DNA of 64,000 nt from Aliivibrio sp. 1S175 (GCF_001690985.1 NZ_MAJS01000003.1:1-64000), one strand, 5' to 3'; shown: positions 1-10,810, counted from the first letter of the stretch. A program made the numbers and translations. The notes: a model not told the origin generated them from the sequence alone.

Positions 1-21
1 ATAAAGCATTCAATCTAAATA

Positions 22-98
<77 letters not shown>

Positions 99-255
99 TC
101 CGAATGCATTGTTAAGTACAATGAAACTATATGCCATTTTTACTTAGTAAGTAAAAATATCGTAATACCAGATTCTGGAAACCTCAGCTAATGCGAAGCT
201 TTCAATCGAATCGAATACTACATGATTAACGCTATAAAAGCATTAAATCAAAATA

Positions 256-332
<77 letters not shown>

Positions 333-386
333 TCCGGATGCATTGTTTAAGTACAATGAGACTTTAAGCCAATTTCAAAAAGAAAT

Positions 387-462
387 TGGAGCGACACACG
401 AGGCTCGAACTCGTGACCTCAACCTTGGCAAGGTTGCGCTCTACCAGCTGAGCTAGTGTCGC
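387..462 (-). tRNA. tRNA-Gly (GCC)
   Basis: This is a 76-nt minus-strand cloverleaf ending in CCA. The anticodon loop is TTGCCAA (anticodon GCC) and the T-loop is GTTCGAGCC. It is the first gene of a probable tRNA transcript reading Gly, fMet, fMet; the 54-bp gap to fMet copy 2 holds no terminator that I can see. Confidence 0.97.
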
Positions 463-606
463 ATTCTGATAAGGAGTAGCTCCTCGTTCAGAGGCTGCGA
501 ATTATACGAGTAAAACGTGATGATGCAAGCGGATTTTGAAAAAAAAACGAAATTTCTTTAAAACCCGCAAAATTCGCTCAACAAACAATCAAATTGATCT
601 AGTTCG

Positions 607-1152
607 TTAAATTGTGAAGATATTTTTACGGTAATACTTCAATTCAGCGATAGATTCACGGATATCATCTAATGCTAAATGTGCCCCTGTTTTTTCAAAG
701 CCATCAAGTACTTCAGGCTTCCAACGGCGAGTAAGCTCTTTAATTGTGCTCACGTCAACATAACGATAATGGAAATACTCTTCCAATTTTGGCATGTGCT
801 TATAAAGAAAACGACGATCTTGGCCAATGCTATTACCACAAATTGGCGATACGCCTTTTGGCACCCACTTTTCAAGAAACGCAATCGTCTCTTCAATGGC
901 TGACGCTTCATCATGTTCACTTGCATTTACTCTAGCTACCAAACCACTATTAGTATGTGTATTGGTACACCAGTCATCCATTTTAGCCAACTCATCTTTT
1001 GATTGATGAATAGCAATAACAGGCCCTTCTGCTAAAATATTTAGCTGAGCATCAGTTACAATGGATGCGATTTCGATGATTTTATGAGTTTCAGGATCTA
1101 AGCCTGTCATCTCCAAATCAACCCAAATCAGGTTTTGATCATTAATTGCCAT
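607..1152 (-). CDS. orn: oligoribonuclease
   Basis: This 3'-5' exoribonuclease finishes RNA decay by degrading 2-5 nt oligoribonucleotides (nanoRNA) in the cytoplasm and also clears pGpG from c-di-GMP turnover. The 181-aa protein has the usual length and carries the complete DEDDh set: D12 and E14 in the motif [10 protein letters not shown]112 in GQDRR, and H158/D163 in [10 protein letters not shown]. It is transcribed away from rsgA, with a 98-bp divergent spacer. The SD is weak (TAGG). The rsgA-psd neighbourhood is the standard gammaproteobacterial one. Confidence 0.97.
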   Translation of the reverse strand: MAINDQNLIWVDLEMTGLDPETHKIIEIASIVTDAQLNILAEGPVIAIHQSKDELAKMDDWCTNTHTNSGLVARVNASEHDEASAIEETIAFLEKWVPKGVSPICGNSIGQDRRFLYKHMPKLEEYFHYRYVDVSTIKELTRRWKPEVLDGFEKTGAHLALDDIRESIAELKYYRKNIFTI

Positions 1153-1250
1153 AGAGAGTTGCCTATTTTGTAACTAAAAAGGGTATGATACTCGGGCCGA
1201 TTTATCTTTCAACATAAAACTGAAAGCCAACCTACAAGTGAAATCATTTC

Positions 1251-2306
1251 GTGGCAAAGAAGAAAAAGCTAACTAAAGGCCAAGTACGCCGAGTACGTTC
1301 AAATCAAAGCAAACGTATTGAAAAAATAAAAACCACCATCGAGTGGGATGAATCTTCATTAGAAGCCGCTAAAGAAGGTCTAGTGATCACTCGCTTTGGC
1401 CAACATGCGGATATTGAAGATCCAGATACTAAAGAAATACATCGTTGTAATTTACGTCGAGGTATTGAAAGCTTAGTTTCTGGTGACCGCGTGATTTGGC
1501 GCCCTGGAACAGAAGTACTTGCAGGAATATCAGGTGTTGTAGAAGCAGTTAAGCCACGAACCTCTATGCTGACTCGCCCAGATTATTACGACGGTATCAA
1601 ACCTGTCGCAGCTAACGTTGACCAAATGGTGATTGTCTCTTCTATTCTTCCTGAACTCTCACTAAACATTATTGACCGTTACCTTATCGCTTCAGAAACG
1701 TTGCACATCAAACCGTTGATCGTACTGAACAAAGTGGATTTATTGTCTGAAAAAGAATTTATTGATGTGAGACAAATCCTAAGTTTATATGAAGATATTG
1801 GCTATAAAGTAAAATATGTCAGTAAAGAATCAGGCTATGGCGTTGAAGAGCTTGAAGCCGAACTAAAAGATCACATTAATATTTTTGTTGGTCAATCTGG
1901 TGTAGGGAAATCAAGTCTTGTTAATGCCTTAATGCCTGAGCTTGAAATAATGGAAGGTGCGGTATCGGAAAATTCGGGTCTAGGTCAACACACAACAACA
2001 GCGGCACGTTTGTATCATTTCCCTCATGGCGGTGATCTTATTGATTCCCCTGGAGTTCGTGAATTTGGCCTTTGGCACTTAGAAAAAGAAGAAGTGACTG
2101 AATCCTTTATTGAATTCAAAGGTTTCATTGGTGGCTGTAAATTTAGAGACTGTAAACATAAAGATGATCCCGGCTGCATTCTTCAAGAAGCCGTTAAGAG
2201 TGGTAAAATTGCTAAACTACGCTTTGATAGTTACCACCGGATCATTGAAAGTATGTCTGAGAATAAGGCGAACCGTCAATTCTCTCGCAGCAAAAAAGCC
2301 GATTAA
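1251..2306 (+). CDS. rsgA: ribosome small subunit-dependent GTPase RsgA
   Basis: This circularly permuted GTPase acts in late 30S subunit maturation. The 351-aa protein starts at a GTG; the N-terminus [15 protein letters not shown] matches the basic start of family members. The motif order is permuted: G4 NKVD at 160-163, then the P-loop GQSGVGKSS at 214-222, then G3 DSPG near 265-268. The C-terminal zinc site is C296, C301, H303, C309. An OB-fold occupies the N-terminal third. psd follows 58 bp downstream and is probably co-transcribed. Confidence 0.96.
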   Translation: MAKKKKLTKGQVRRVRSNQSKRIEKIKTTIEWDESSLEAAKEGLVITRFGQHADIEDPDTKEIHRCNLRRGIESLVSGDRVIWRPGTEVLAGISGVVEAVKPRTSMLTRPDYYDGIKPVAANVDQMVIVSSILPELSLNIIDRYLIASETLHIKPLIVLNKVDLLSEKEFIDVRQILSLYEDIGYKVKYVSKESGYGVEELEAELKDHINIFVGQSGVGKSSLVNALMPELEIMEGAVSENSGLGQHTTTAARLYHFPHGGDLIDSPGVREFGLWHLEKEEVTESFIEFKGFIGGCKFRDCKHKDDPGCILQEAVKSGKIAKLRFDSYHRIIESMSENKANRQFSRSKKAD

Positions 2307-2364
2307 TAAACAAAGTGAAGATGTGGTAATATTCATCTTAATTGATAACTAGTAGGCAAATAAC

Positions 2365-3228
2365 GTGTCAGATAATTTAAAAATAGGGTTACAGTATTTA
2401 ACCCCAAAACACGCACTTACTCGTTTAGCTGGCAAATTAGCCTCAGCAAAAATGGGTTGGTTAACCACTGCGGTAATTAAGTGGTTCATTAAACAATATA
2501 AAGTTGAAATGAGCGAAGCTAAGAACCCAAATCCTGAAGCATATTCTACGTTCAATAACTTCTTTGTTCGTGAATTAGAAGACGGTGCTCGCCCAATCAA
2601 TGAAGATGAAGATGTCATTTCTCATCCTGCAGATGCTTGTGTAAGTCAATTTGGTCCGATTACTGACGGTCAATTAGTTCAAGCTAAGGGTCATGTATAT
2701 TCAGCTCAAGAACTGCTTGGTGGCGATGAAGAGCTGGCTGAAGAATTTATGGGCGGCGAATTCGCAACTCTGTATTTATCACCACGCGATTACCACCGTG
2801 TACACATGCCTTGCGATGCCACATTACGTAAAATGATTTACGTTCCTGGTGATCTTTTTTCTGTAAACCCATTAACCGCAGAGAACGTACCAAACCTATT
2901 CGCTCGTAATGAACGTGTGGTTTGTATTTTTGATACTGAATTTGGTCCTATGGCTCAAGTTCTTGTTGGTGCAACTATCGTTGGTAGTATTGAAACAACA
3001 TGGGCTGATACGGTTACTCCACCTACAGGCCCTGCGGTTAAGACGTGGCATTACCCTCTTTCTGGTGATGATGTCATTCGCTTTAAGAAAGGGGAAGAAA
3101 TGGGTCGCTTTAAATTAGGCTCTACGGTTATTAACCTATTTGCTCCTAATTCAATTAAATTTGATGCATCAATGGAAAATGGCGTTCCAACTCGTATGGG
3201 TACTCCATTTGCGCATATTGCAAAATAA
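2365..3228 (+). CDS. psd: phosphatidylserine decarboxylase proenzyme
   Basis: This pyruvoyl enzyme makes phosphatidylethanolamine from phosphatidylserine at the inner membrane. The 287-aa proenzyme has the self-cleavage motif LGST at 251-254; cleavage before Ser253 makes the pyruvoyl group. The family's Asp (D90 in HPAD) and His (H147 in YHRVHMP) are present for autoendoproteolysis. The start is GTG, with AGTAGG about 8 bases upstream. It lies behind rsgA and is followed by a clear terminator. Confidence 0.97.
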   Translation: MSDNLKIGLQYLTPKHALTRLAGKLASAKMGWLTTAVIKWFIKQYKVEMSEAKNPNPEAYSTFNNFFVRELEDGARPINEDEDVISHPADACVSQFGPITDGQLVQAKGHVYSAQELLGGDEELAEEFMGGEFATLYLSPRDYHRVHMPCDATLRKMIYVPGDLFSVNPLTAENVPNLFARNERVVCIFDTEFGPMAQVLVGATIVGSIETTWADTVTPPTGPAVKTWHYPLSGDDVIRFKKGEEMGRFKLGSTVINLFAPNSIKFDASMENGVPTRMGTPFAHIAK

Positions 3229-3250
3229 ATAATTTACTTAAAATAAAACC

Positions 3251-3282
3251 AAAATAGCGAACCTTGTGTTCGCTATTTTTTT
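3251..3282 (+). terminator. terminator after psd
   Basis: The arms AATAGCGAA and TTCGCTATT flank a short loop and are followed by a run of T, 25 bp past the psd stop. Confidence 0.85.
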
Positions 3283-3333
3283 AAGTTCAGATAATCTAAA
3301 ACTAATGAATAAAAAATAATCAATGGAATGATA

Positions 3334-4221
3334 ATGGGATATGAATGGTTAGCACTTGGTGCTGCGTGCTTATGGGCACTATCAAGCATGATTTCAGTTG
3401 CACCCGCTCGTCATCTTGGTGCATTTGCTTATAGCCGATGGCGAATGGGCTGCGTAACCATTATGTTATCGAGTCTTGCTTGGTTTACGGGTGGTTGGTC
3501 CTCTATTGAGTCCTCTCATTTATACCCAATGATGCTTTCTGGTTTTATTGGCATCTTCATTGGAGATACCGCTTTATTTGCCTGCTTTAATCGTATGGGC
3601 CCTCGACAAGCCGGATTACTCTTTTCTTGTCATGCCTTATTCTCCGCTATTCTTGGCTATTGGTTATTTAATGAAACCTTACAAGGGTGGGAGCTTATCG
3701 GTGCCATCTCTGTATTTTCTGGCGTCTCCATTGCTATTTTCTTTGGGAAAAAAACGGATAACCAAGATACATGGGAGGAAGTAAAAGGAAATATTTGGAT
3801 CGCAATCGCTCTGGGCTTACTTGCCGCTTTTTGCCAAGCGCTTGGCGGTGTGATCGCAAAACCGGTGATGCTAACCAGTGCAGATCCTATTGCAGCTTCC
3901 GCAATTCGAATGGCCTCAGCTTTTGCGGCTCATAGTTTATTAAGATTAACTAACCTACCCATTTCACGCCCTATCACTCCGATTAACCTTCGTATTTTAG
4001 GCATTGTCGCTTTGAACGGATTTCTTGCAATGACAATAGGTATGACCTTAATCTTATATGCCTTACAAGAAGGAAATGTAGGTATGGTTGCCTTACTTTC
4101 TTCTACCACACCGATTATTATTTTGCCTTTATTGTGGCTATACACAAAAAAAGCACCTAACCGCTTTGCGTGGTTAGGTGCTTGTTTAGCGGTGATTGGC
4201 ACTGGACTTATCGTTAGCTAA
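3334..4221 (+). CDS. EamA/DMT-family transporter
   Basis: This is a probable inner-membrane metabolite exporter of the drug/metabolite transporter superfamily; the substrate cannot be told from sequence. The 295-aa protein is very hydrophobic, with about ten membrane helices in two EamA repeats (roughly 1-135 and 150-295). I chose the ATG at 3334 because TGGA lies 6 bases before it, whereas the ATG at 3328 has no spacing to that SD. The DNA coding for its last membrane helix also contains the terminator of the convergent gene epmA (see 4146-4183), an unusual double use. Confidence 0.85.
   Translation: MGYEWLALGAACLWALSSMISVAPARHLGAFAYSRWRMGCVTIMLSSLAWFTGGWSSIESSHLYPMMLSGFIGIFIGDTALFACFNRMGPRQAGLLFSCHALFSAILGYWLFNETLQGWELIGAISVFSGVSIAIFFGKKTDNQDTWEEVKGNIWIAIALGLLAAFCQALGGVIAKPVMLTSADPIAASAIRMASAFAAHSLLRLTNLPISRPITPINLRILGIVALNGFLAMTIGMTLILYALQEGNVGMVALLSSTTPIIILPLLWLYTKKAPNRFAWLGACLAVIGTGLIVS
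4146..4183 (-). terminator. epmA terminator embedded in the convergent transporter CDS
   Basis: There is a perfect 12-bp stem (AAGCACCTAACC at 4151-4162, GGTTAGGTGCTT at 4172-4183) with a 9-nt loop. On the minus strand it is followed by seven Ts (complement of A 4146-4152). It sits 79 bp past the epmA stop but inside the coding region of the EamA transporter. Confidence 0.8.
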
Positions 4222-4261
4222 TCGCTGTAAGTCAATGCACACTCACTTCTGTGGATTAGTA

Positions 4262-5248
4262 TTACGCTCTATCAAAAGGAAAAGCCATCACTTGATCGAT
4301 GTGCTTTTCCCCCATTGCTAACATGATCAAACGATCAATGCCTAACGCCACACCAGCGCAATCGGGAAATCCTGCTTCTAATGCTGCAATCAAATGATAA
4401 TCGATCGGTTGCTCAATCAAACCCATTGATTTTCGTTTCGCATTGTCCTCTTCAAAACGAGCGAGTTGTTCCTTCGCATTATCAAGTTCATGGAAACCAT
4501 TCGCTAATTCAATTCCTTTAAAATACACCTCAAATCGCTCAGCGACCCTAGAGTCTTCAGGATTAATTTTAGCAAGAGCTGCTTGAGAAGCCGGAAAATC
4601 ATAAACACAAACTGGCACCGTTTGTCCTATTTTCTCCTCAACGCCCATACTAAATAGCAATTGTAATAATGTATCTCGGTCTTCTTCAACATCAGCAATG
4701 TCTGACAACCCTAACGGTGCTGCTACAGCTCTAAGTTCATCCATCGATGCTTCTAATGGACAAGCACCAAGCACTTGAATGAAAGCCTCTTGGTATGTCA
4801 TTCGTTCAGCATCGTCACATTTTAAAACAAGTTTAAGTAACTCATTCATTTCATCCATCAATTGATGATGATCAAACGTTGGGCGATACCATTCCAACAT
4901 CGTAAATTCAGGGTTATGAAAACGCCCAGCTTCTTCGTTACGGAAGGCTTTATTAATTTGGTAAATCGCACCACTGCCCGCAGACAGTAAGCGCTTCATA
5001 TGAAATTCTGGACTGGTCATAAAATACAGATGTACGCCATCTGCGTAACCAGGGCCAACAAAATCAGTTTGAAACGTATGAAGGTGCACATCCGTCACGG
5101 TTGCATGACTCATTGCTGGCGTATCCACCTCCATCACTTTTCGCTCAAAGAAGAATCTACGGATTAAAGCAAGAATATCAGCACGTTGCTGTAATTGTTC
5201 AATTGATGCGCTCGGCATCCAGTTTTGACTAGTCATAATTTTATACAT
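4262..5248 (-). CDS. epmA: EF-P--(R)-beta-lysine ligase EpmA
   Basis: This class II lysyl-tRNA synthetase paralogue attaches (R)-beta-lysine to a conserved Lys of elongation factor P. At about 328 aa it is a catalytic domain only, lacking the LysRS anticodon-binding domain, as usual for the family. Motif 2 ([19 protein letters not shown]) and motif 3 (GVALGIDRL) are clear. The start is uncertain: the ATG at 5248 has GGATAAG upstream, while the ATG at 5236 ([11 protein letters not shown]) aligns better with the E. coli N-terminus. It is divergent from frdA, as in E. coli, and functionally linked to efp and epmB at 9.1-10.7 kb. Confidence 0.95.
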   Translation of the reverse strand: MYKIMTSQNWMPSASIEQLQQRADILALIRRFFFERKVMEVDTPAMSHATVTDVHLHTFQTDFVGPGYADGVHLYFMTSPEFHMKRLLSAGSGAIYQINKAFRNEEAGRFHNPEFTMLEWYRPTFDHHQLMDEMNELLKLVLKCDDAERMTYQEAFIQVLGACPLEASMDELRAVAAPLGLSDIADVEEDRDTLLQLLFSMGVEEKIGQTVPVCVYDFPASQAALAKINPEDSRVAERFEVYFKGIELANGFHELDNAKEQLARFEEDNAKRKSMGLIEQPIDYHLIAALEAGFPDCAGVALGIDRLIMLAMGEKHIDQVMAFPFDRA

Positions 5249-5642
5249 TAGAAAAACTTATCCAAAATGATACCTGATAACCGATTTCAAGGTTACCTAT
5301 TTTTTAACTTTATAAATCCCCTTAACCTTCAAGGGGATACAGGTCTGATAAGAATCATTATCACTTACAAAGCAACAACTTAACTACAATTTAACGCCAA
5401 AATTAACAGCTGTAACTAGTTGACGGAGATCACATTATTCACAATAAACCACCCCATTAGTGGTACTTGCACTACAAAACTTTATCCATATCAATTTTTA
5501 TTCTAAAAGCTCATTTAGAATGGCATCAGAATTTTTAAGTTATTATTTGCTCTTTTTTGTCACATGAGCAGGCTAGATTCACATAATTGATCATATTTGT
5601 ATGGTTAATTTAATTTTTTATCTTTTATCCCGGAGAATAACT
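5249..5642. promoter_or_regulatory. epmA-frdA divergent control region
   Basis: This 394-bp gene-free spacer holds: an FNR-like dyad CTGAT-aaga-ATCAT at 5345-5358 (consensus TTGAT-N4-ATCAA, 8 of 10); a CRP-like site GTTGA-cggaga-TCACA at 5419-5434 (8 of 10); and a hairpin ATCCCCTT/AAGGGGAT at 5316-5338 without a T-tract. A lone TTGAT half site is at 5587-5591, near frdA. FNR control of frd is well known in E. coli; the FNR-like site here lies about 285 bp from frdA and 90 bp from epmA, so which gene it serves is open. Confidence 0.45.
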
Positions 5643-7463
5643 GTGAAAACTATAACCACAGATATTGCAGTGATCGGCGCGGGCGGTGCAGGTCTACGTA
5701 CCGCTATAGCAGCAGCAGAAGCGAACCCAGAGCTTAACATTGCTCTAATCTCAAAAGTTTACCCTATGCGTTCGCACACTGTTGCCGCTGAAGGTGGATC
5801 CGCAGCCGTGACCAAGGAAGAAGATACACTAGACAATCACTTCAACGATACTGTTGGTGGTGGTGATTGGCTGTGTGAACAGGATGTTGTTGAATACTTT
5901 GTAAAAAATGCATACCGCGAGATGACTCAATTAGAACAATGGGGTTGTCCTTGGAGCCGTAAAGAAAATGGCGAAGTTAACGTTCGTCGTTTTGGTGGTA
6001 TGAAAGTTGAACGTACGTGGTTTGCTGCCGATAAAACCGGTTTCCACATGCTTCATACTCTGTTCCAAACTTCAATGAAATACCCTCAAATCAATCGTTT
6101 TGACGAATATTTTGTTGTTGACCTTCTTGTTGAAGAAGGCCAAGTTCAAGGTCTTATTGCTATTCATATGGCTGAAGGCGAACTTATCTGTATTAAAGCA
6201 AAATCTGTTGTATTAGCAACGGGTGGCGCAGGTCGTGTTTACCACTGTAATACCAATGGCGGTATCGTAACTGGTGATGGTATGGCTATGGCATTCCGTC
6301 ATGGTGTACCTCTACGTGATATGGAATTCGTACAATATCACCCAACAGGTTTACCAGGTACTGGCATCTTGATGACTGAAGGTTGTCGTGGTGAAGGCGG
6401 TATCATGATCAATAAAAATGGTTACCGTTACCTACAAGATTACGGTATGGGTCCAGAAACTCCTATCGGTGAGCCAAAGAACAAATACATGGAACTGGGT
6501 CCTCGTGACAAAGTTTCACAAGCATTTTGGCATGAACTTCAAAAAGGCAACACTATTAAACACCCACTGGGTGATGTAGTGCATTTGGATCTTCGTCACC
6601 TAGGTGAAGAATACCTAAATGAGCGTCTTCCGTTTATCTGTGAGCTATCAAAAGCTTACGTTAACGTTGATCCAGCTAAAGAACCAATTCCAATTCGCCC
6701 TACAGTTCACTACACCATGGGTGGTATTGAAACGGATAAGAACAACGAAACAAACATCAAAGGCCTATTCGCGGTTGGTGAATGTTCATCTGTTGGTCTT
6801 CACGGTGCAAACCGCTTAGGTTCAAACTCTCTAGCTGAACTTGTTGTATTTGGTCGTCTTGCTGGTGAAAAAGCCGCTGAACGTGCCGCTGAATTCACAA
6901 CTTGGAACGATGCTTCTATCCAAACTCAAATCGAAGCTGTTGAAGCTCGTATTGATGCTTTACTAGCACAAGAAGGCGATGAAAACTGGGCTGATATCCG
7001 TACTGAAATGGGTCACTCAATGGAAGCTGGTTGTGGTATCTACCGTAAAGAACACGAAATGCAAGATACGGTTGATAAACTGGCTGAGCTGAAAAAACGT
7101 TACAAAAACATCAGCATCAAAGATAAAGGCAAAGTATTCAATACAGACCTTTTATACGCAATCGAAGTTGGTTATGGTCTTGAAGTGGCTGAAACAATGG
7201 CTCACTCAGCAATTTTACGTAAAGAATCTCGTGGTGCACACCAACGTTTAGACGAAGGTTGTACAGAGCGTGATGATGTAAATTACTTAAAACACTCATT
7301 AGCGTATTACAACGAAGATGCTGCACCAACAATCAAGTACAGCAGCGTAACTATTACTAAATCTCAACCAAAAGCTCGCCTATATGGTGAAGCAGCAGAG
7401 AAAGCAGCAGCAGAAGAAGCGGCAGCAGAGAAAGCCGTGAAAAACGCAGAGGAGCAAGCATAA
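5643..7463 (+). CDS. frdA: fumarate reductase flavoprotein subunit
   Basis: This catalytic subunit of menaquinol:fumarate reductase faces the cytoplasm and reduces fumarate to succinate in anaerobic respiration. The 606-aa protein starts at the GTG at 5643, which has CGGAG 7 bases upstream and matches E. coli FrdA; an in-frame ATG 14 codons earlier lacks such support. It has the dinucleotide fold GAGGAG at 12-17, the covalent FAD histidine H45 ([10 protein letters not shown]), and the substrate loop [21 protein letters not shown]. The last ~25 residues are a low-complexity Ala/Glu/Lys tail. It overlaps frdB by one base. Confidence 0.98.
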   Translation: MKTITTDIAVIGAGGAGLRTAIAAAEANPELNIALISKVYPMRSHTVAAEGGSAAVTKEEDTLDNHFNDTVGGGDWLCEQDVVEYFVKNAYREMTQLEQWGCPWSRKENGEVNVRRFGGMKVERTWFAADKTGFHMLHTLFQTSMKYPQINRFDEYFVVDLLVEEGQVQGLIAIHMAEGELICIKAKSVVLATGGAGRVYHCNTNGGIVTGDGMAMAFRHGVPLRDMEFVQYHPTGLPGTGILMTEGCRGEGGIMINKNGYRYLQDYGMGPETPIGEPKNKYMELGPRDKVSQAFWHELQKGNTIKHPLGDVVHLDLRHLGEEYLNERLPFICELSKAYVNVDPAKEPIPIRPTVHYTMGGIETDKNNETNIKGLFAVGECSSVGLHGANRLGSNSLAELVVFGRLAGEKAAERAAEFTTWNDASIQTQIEAVEARIDALLAQEGDENWADIRTEMGHSMEAGCGIYRKEHEMQDTVDKLAELKKRYKNISIKDKGKVFNTDLLYAIEVGYGLEVAETMAHSAILRKESRGAHQRLDEGCTERDDVNYLKHSLAYYNEDAAPTIKYSSVTITKSQPKARLYGEAAEKAAAEEAAAEKAVKNAEEQA

Positions 7464-8206
7464 TGACAGCTGGCAAAAGAGTCCAAAAAGTAAGCATTCT
7501 GCGTTATAATCCAATGACTGATGCTGAACCACACCTACAAACATTTGATGTACCTTGTGATGATACAACCTCTGTATTAGACGCATTAGGCTACATCAAA
7601 GATAACCTAGATAAAGACCTGTCTTACCGTTGGTCTTGTCGTATGGCGATCTGTGGTTCTTGCGGCATGATGGTTAACAATGTTCCTAAGCTTGCATGTA
7701 AAGCGTTTTTACGTGATTACCCAAATGGCTTAACCATTGAACCATTAGCTAACTTTGCTATTGAGAAAGATTTAATTGTTGATATGACGCCGTTCATTGA
7801 GCGCCTAGAAGCAATCAAACCTTACATCATTGGTAATGACCGTACTCCTGAGCAAGGTCCAAACAACCAAACTCCTGAGCAAATGGCAAAATACAAACAA
7901 TTTGCTGGTTGTATCAACTGTGGTCTATGTTACGCAGCCTGTCCTCAATTCGGTCTAAACCCTGAATTTATTGGCCCTGCAGCACTAACAATGGCACATC
8001 GTTATAACCTTGATAGCCGTGATAGTGGTTCTTCTGAACGTATGAAACTAATCAATGGCGACAATGGTGCTTGGGGTTGTACGTTTGTTGGTTACTGTTC
8101 TGAAGTATGTCCAAAACACGTTGACCCTGCTGCGGCAGTAAACCAAGGTAAGATTGCATCATCTCAAGACTTTCTTATCGCAATGCTTAAACCTCAGGAG
8201 GCATAA
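7463..8206 (+). CDS. frdB: fumarate reductase iron-sulfur subunit
   Basis: This subunit carries electrons from the membrane quinol site to FrdA. The 247-aa protein has cysteines for all three clusters: C59, C64, C67, C79 for [2Fe-2S]; C150, C153, C156, C160 with C206, C212, C216 shared between [4Fe-4S] and [3Fe-4S]. Its ATG overlaps the frdA stop (TAATG), which suggests translational coupling. frdC follows after 2 bp. Confidence 0.98.
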   Translation: MTAGKRVQKVSILRYNPMTDAEPHLQTFDVPCDDTTSVLDALGYIKDNLDKDLSYRWSCRMAICGSCGMMVNNVPKLACKAFLRDYPNGLTIEPLANFAIEKDLIVDMTPFIERLEAIKPYIIGNDRTPEQGPNNQTPEQMAKYKQFAGCINCGLCYAACPQFGLNPEFIGPAALTMAHRYNLDSRDSGSSERMKLINGDNGAWGCTFVGYCSEVCPKHVDPAAAVNQGKIASSQDFLIAMLKPQEA

Positions 8207-8208
8207 GG

Positions 8209-8592
8209 ATGAGCAACCGTAAACCTTACGTTCGCGAAATGACACGTACGTGGTGGAAAGATCACCCTTTCTACCGTTTTTACATGGTTCGTGAAGCAAC
8301 CATTCTTCCATTGATTTTCTTTACTATCTGTCTGCTTGTTGGTTTAGGTAGTTTAGTAAAAGGTCCACTGGCTTGGGCTTCATGGTTAGATTTCATGGCA
8401 AACCCTATTGTGGTTGCTTTGAACATTGTTGCTTTAGCGGGTAGCTTATTCCATGCTCAAACTTTCTTTAGCATGATGCCGCAAGTAATGCCGATTCGTC
8501 TGGGTGGTAAAACACTAGATAAAAAAGTGGTTGTGCTTGCACAATGGGCTGCAGTTGCAGCAATTACATTACTTGTATTGGTTATCGTTTAA
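8209..8592 (+). CDS. frdC: fumarate reductase membrane anchor subunit C
   Basis: This 127-aa hydrophobic protein has three predicted membrane helices (about 30-50, 65-90, 105-127) and anchors FrdAB to the inner membrane, helping to form the quinol site. The N-terminal [13 protein letters not shown] is typical of FrdC. The SD AGGAGG lies just before the start, inside the frdB end. Confidence 0.96.
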   Translation: MSNRKPYVREMTRTWWKDHPFYRFYMVREATILPLIFFTICLLVGLGSLVKGPLAWASWLDFMANPIVVALNIVALAGSLFHAQTFFSMMPQVMPIRLGGKTLDKKVVVLAQWAAVAAITLLVLVIV

Positions 8593-8603
8593 GGAGAGTT
8601 ATT

Positions 8604-8966
8604 GTGGTAAATCTTAATCCAAAGCGTTCTGACGAACCTGTATGGTGGGGCTTATTTGGTGCTGGCGGCACTTGGTTTGCGATGCTAACACCAGTAACAA
8701 TCCTTGTTCTTGGTATTTTAGTACCACTTGGCGTGATCGGTCCTGAGTCAATGAACTACCTACGTGTTGCTGGTTTTGTAACAAGCATCATTGGTGCATT
8801 ATTTGTGATTGGTTCAATCTCAATGCCAATGTGGCATGCAATGCACCGTGTACACCATGGTATGCACGATCTTAAATTCCACACAGGCACTGCAGGCAAA
8901 ATTGCTTGTTATGCAACGGCAGCATTAGCAACCGTTCTTTCTGTTGTGTTTATCTTTATGATCTAG
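8604..8966 (+). CDS. frdD: fumarate reductase membrane anchor subunit D
   Basis: This is the second membrane anchor, 120 aa with three helices. The start is the GTG at 8604, preceded by AAGGAG; it gives [16 protein letters not shown], which aligns with E. coli FrdD ([11 protein letters not shown]). A longer in-frame reading from an ATG at 8544 would lie inside frdC and is not credible. The conserved [11 protein letters not shown] stretch is present. It is the last gene of the operon, with a terminator 19 bp downstream. Confidence 0.96.
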   Translation: MVNLNPKRSDEPVWWGLFGAGGTWFAMLTPVTILVLGILVPLGVIGPESMNYLRVAGFVTSIIGALFVIGSISMPMWHAMHRVHHGMHDLKFHTGTAGKIACYATAALATVLSVVFIFMI

Positions 8967-8985
8967 TCTGACTTCAGATGAATAA

Positions 8986-9015
8986 AAAAAGGTTGGCTTT
9001 ATGCCAACCTTTTTT
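8986..9015 (+). terminator. frd operon terminator
   Basis: The arms AAAAAGGTTGGC (8986-8997) and GCCAACCTTTTT (9003-9014) flank a 5-nt loop and end in T6. Confidence 0.92.
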
Positions 9016-9051
9016 GTTTCTGTCATATAAATAACAACATATTCACGCAAT

Positions 9052-9077
9052 AAAAAAGGCCACCGAAGTGACCTTTT
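9052..9077 (-). terminator. efp terminator
   Basis: On the minus strand this is an AAAAGGTCAC / GTGGCCTTTTTT hairpin with a TTCG tetraloop and one mismatch, ending in T6, 30 bp past the efp stop. Confidence 0.8.
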
Positions 9078-9106
9078 ATGCAAAATAATCTCGATCTATA
9101 TCGAAA

Positions 9107-9673
9107 TTACTTCACACGACCTACGTATTCACCCGTACGAGTATCTACTTTCACTACTTCACCAATAGCGATGAACAGTGGAACACGAACAACAGCGCCT
9201 GTTGCTAATGTAGCTGGTTTACCACCAGTACCTTGAGTATCACCTTTCAGACCTGGATCTGTTTCAGTCACTTCAATCTCAACAAAGTTTGGCGGTGTCA
9301 CCGTAATTGGATTATCATTCCAAAGAGTCACAGTACAAGTGTTGTTTTCTACTAACCATTTAGCCGTGTCACCAACCGATTTAACATCAGCAGCGATTTG
9401 CTCAAAGCTTACGCTGTTCATGAAATGGAAGAATTCGCCATCGCTGTACAAGTAGTCAAGCTCTACGTCGACAACATCAGCAAGCTCGAAGCTTTCACCT
9501 GATTTAAATGTTTTTTCTAGTGTTTTACCAGAAAGCAATTTGCGAAGTTTTACACGGTTGAATGCTTGGCCTTTACCAGGTTTAACATATTCATTGTCGA
9601 TAATTGAGCATGGCTCGTTATCAAACATAAATTTCAAACCGCCTTTGAATTCATTGGTACTTACTGACGCCAT
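9107..9673 (-). CDS. efp: elongation factor P
   Basis: EF-P enters the ribosome E site and rescues stalling at polyproline. The 188-aa protein has three beta domains; the modified residue is K34 in the loop KPGKGQAF, the substrate of EpmA and EpmB. The C-terminal signature [17 protein letters not shown] is intact. The SD AGAGGA precedes the ATG. It is divergent from epmB, with 32 bp between start codons, so the two promoters must overlap or read across each other. Confidence 0.98.
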   Translation of the reverse strand: MASVSTNEFKGGLKFMFDNEPCSIIDNEYVKPGKGQAFNRVKLRKLLSGKTLEKTFKSGESFELADVVDVELDYLYSDGEFFHFMNSVSFEQIAADVKSVGDTAKWLVENNTCTVTLWNDNPITVTPPNFVEIEVTETDPGLKGDTQGTGGKPATLATGAVVRVPLFIAIGEVVKVDTRTGEYVGRVK

Positions 9674-9705
9674 GATTTCCTCTTAACATCGTTGAGTTAT
9701 AAATA

Positions 9706-10728
9706 ATGTCACACATAATAACCCGAAATGACGCTCCTGTTGAGCAAAACTGGCTCAAAGAGATCTCAAATGCGATCTCAGATCCTCATCAACTGCTTTC
9801 AACTCTAGGAATTGATAGCTCACCTTGGGAGAAAGGATTAGAAGCGAAAAAGTTATTTGCGTTACGTGTGCCGACAAGTTTTGTCGATCGAATGGAGTTT
9901 GGCAACCCTTTTGATCCTTTATTACGCCAAGTATTGCCTTTAGATCAAGAATTCGAAGTACATGACGGATATTCGACCGATCCTCTTGACGAACAAGATA
10001 ACGAACAACCCGGATTACTGCATAAATACAAAAACCGTGTTTTGTTAATTTTGAAAGGAGGCTGCGCGGTAAATTGCCGTTATTGTTTCCGTCGCCATTT
10101 TCCTTATGAAGATAATAAAGGCGGGAAATCCGTCTGGAAAAAATCCATAGATTATATTGCCGAGCATCCTGAATTAAACGAAGTGATTCTTTCTGGTGGT
10201 GATCCTTTGATGGCAAAAGACCATGAGATAGAATGGTTAATTCAACATTTAGAGACCGTTCCTCATATTAAGCGTCTTCGTATTCACAGCCGTTTGCCTG
10301 TGGTCATACCTAACCGAATTACAGATAAATTATGTTCGTTGTTTTCTGAAACTTCGATTCAAATAATTTTAGTTACGCACATCAATCATGCGAATGAAAT
10401 CAATGCTGAGTTCACTGAAAAAATGACTCAACTAAAGTACGCTAACGTAACCCTACTAAACCAAGGTGTCTTACTTAAAGGGGTGAATGATACCGCTGAA
10501 ACGTTAACTGATTTAAGTGAGGCATTATTTGATGCCGGTATTCTGCCTTATTACCTTCATGTATTAGATAAGGTTCAAGGTGCTGCTCATTTCTTTGTTT
10601 CTGATAAAGAAGCGAAACGGCTAATGGGAGAGTTAATCGAAAATGTATCAGGCTATCTCGTACCAACATTAACAAGAGAAATCGGTGGTCGTAAAAGCAA
10701 AACACCACTCGACCTATATCTGGAATAA
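9706..10728 (+). CDS. epmB: EF-P lysine 2,3-aminomutase EpmB
   Basis: This radical SAM enzyme turns (S)-alpha-lysine into (R)-beta-lysine, which EpmA then ligates to EF-P. The 340-aa protein has the radical SAM cysteines C120, C124, C127 (GGCAVNCRYCFRRHF) and the KamA-type PLP-binding region in the C-terminal third. It has the expected length, shorter than clostridial lysine aminomutases. It is divergent from efp, and epmA lies 4.5 kb away across the frd operon. Confidence 0.96.
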   Translation: MSHIITRNDAPVEQNWLKEISNAISDPHQLLSTLGIDSSPWEKGLEAKKLFALRVPTSFVDRMEFGNPFDPLLRQVLPLDQEFEVHDGYSTDPLDEQDNEQPGLLHKYKNRVLLILKGGCAVNCRYCFRRHFPYEDNKGGKSVWKKSIDYIAEHPELNEVILSGGDPLMAKDHEIEWLIQHLETVPHIKRLRIHSRLPVVIPNRITDKLCSLFSETSIQIILVTHINHANEINAEFTEKMTQLKYANVTLLNQGVLLKGVNDTAETLTDLSEALFDAGILPYYLHVLDKVQGAAHFFVSDKEAKRLMGELIENVSGYLVPTLTREIGGRKSKTPLDLYLE

Positions 10729-10777
10729 ACTCAGTATTTAAAATGGTACGTTAAAATACATTCCGTTTTTCAGATAC

Positions 10778-10810
10778 AAAAAAACCGAAGCTTATACTTC
10801 GGTTTTTCTT
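10778..10810. terminator. bidirectional terminator between epmB and pfkA
   Basis: The arms AAAACCGAAG and CTTCGGTTTT flank a 6-nt loop, with A-tract on one side and T-tract on the other. It can serve both convergent genes. Confidence 0.9.

Noticed and set aside
5587-5591. FNR site right before frdA
   Set aside because: Only one half site (TTGAT) is present; the other half reads TTTGT, so I did not call it.
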